From: Chara braunii
Lineage: Eukaryota; Streptophyta; Charophyceae; Charales; Characeae
NCBI GenBank assembly: GCA_003427395.1
Contig: BFEA01000084.1
Coordinates: forward strand, 3,334,902-3,354,901
Length of the DNA stretch: 20,000 nt
Direction of reading: 5' to 3'
The position numbers and the translations under genes were made by a program. Below the pieces are notes generated by a model. That model was not told the DNA's origin, did not search any database, and worked only from the letters and a program-made list of their open reading frames with translations. Positions 19,335 to 20,000 of this stretch are shown here, one piece after another; position 1 is the first letter of the stretch, and every line of letters starts with the position of its first letter.

Positions 19335-20000
19335 GTGGAGTGGAGCCTCTCTCTTGAAACACGTGGAGCAGAGAGAAGTAGAGGGAGACCCAAATATTTC
19401 CTGGACAAAGGGCATACTCGCACTCAGCCTTTCCTCGATGTATCTGACCGCATCAAGGACCAGAGGTTACTCGTGACTTTTCCTATATTTCCCTGAATCT
19501 TCCTACTAATTATCTCAGCCGAAGCCGGGTAATGGCCCCAGTGTTTTAAATGTCCTGTATAATTCCACATGTGATGCTGGCCCAGGTTCCCAGCACGTGC
19601 TGCTCCCCACGAATAAATTGCAGCATTTCTCTCCCCCCCCCCCTCCTCCCCAAAGCAAATGAAACCCCTCACGGAAGCATCTGACCGCAGTCCAGACCTA
19701 AGTAGAAAAAGTCCTACAGTGGTGTGAATATGCCCTAACTGAGTCCGGGGGCAAGGTCCCACTTGCACGGATTAAGCGAGTCTAGCGATTCTAGCCGTTG
19801 ATCTCTGGTATCTACGGTGAATACTTACACCTAGCCCCGGGCAACTGAGGCCATGGTAAATATCTCAGGACTGTTGCTCTTAGCTTTTACTTTTTTTTTT
19901 TTTTGTTAATTCTTCTTTTTTTAACAAAAATCATTCAGCTGCAAACCGGAGGTCGAGGCTCGGCGACAGAATCAGCTGCAAACGAAAAATAGCTGTTCGA
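19335..20000. other. Gene-free DNA with a decayed retroelement 3' end
   Basis: At 19570-19615 the sequence 'GATGCTGGCCCAGGTTCCC', then 'CAGCACGTG' and 'GCTCCCCACGAATA', is a diverged copy of the LINE-A-type 3' end, without a tail. T14 at 19891-19904 could mark a minus-strand retroposed end. 'CAGCTGCAAAC' is repeated near 19937 and 19973. No supported gene. Confidence 0.5.

Overview
The window looks like repeat-rich nuclear DNA of a eukaryote, most likely from the green plant lineage. The reasons are two L1/Tx1-type non-LTR retrotransposons whose ORF2 ends in the zinc-binding domain (zf-RVT) typical of plant LINEs, an ORF1 with a DUF4283-like N-terminus and a CCHC knuckle, a Tourist/PIF-Harbinger-like MITE with TTA flanks, tRNA-derived SINEs and many poly-A tails. 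A streptophyte alga or early-diverging land plant is a guess from general impression, not a demonstration. I see no intact host gene, no rRNA or functional tRNA, and nothing bacterial.

Layout. Positions 1-834 hold C-rich DNA running into a retroelement 3' end with a 23-A tail. Positions 835-3260 are gene-free: a 409-bp MITE (1400-1808) sits inside a tandem repeat, followed by two families of direct repeats. LINE-A (about 3254-9489) has ORF1 (3266-4414) and ORF2 (about 4427-8981), both in the same reading frame and broken mainly by nonsense codons, then a 3' UTR with two hairpins and an A-rich tail. Positions 9490-11692 are a patchwork: a strong hairpin, an ATA microsatellite, an inverted retroelement 3' end, two copies of one tRNA-derived SINE in opposite orientation (one carrying a nested TA-flanked MITE), and a 29-A tail. 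LINE-B (11693-19101) is a complete insertion bounded by an 11-bp target-site duplication. Its ORF1 (12029-14371) and ORF2 (14364-18533) overlap by 8 nt. Positions 19102-20000 hold a repeat shared with 10600-10688, a second TA-flanked MITE and a decayed copy of the LINE-A-type 3' end.

How the parts relate. Both LINEs would make an ORF1 RNA-binding protein and an ORF2 endonuclease/reverse transcriptase for target-primed reverse transcription. Neither copy can do so now. LINE-A has six in-frame stops and a frameshift but keeps its catalytic motifs. LINE-B has three in-frame stops, three frameshifts, and a Tyr in place of the second catalytic Asp of the reverse transcriptase. The most interesting signals are a 3'-terminal hairpin that keeps its shape but not its sequence between two retroelement 3' ends, the start/stop overlap of LINE-B ORF1 and ORF2, a single in-frame UAG in ORF1 of each LINE, and nested MITE and SINE insertions that give relative dates.
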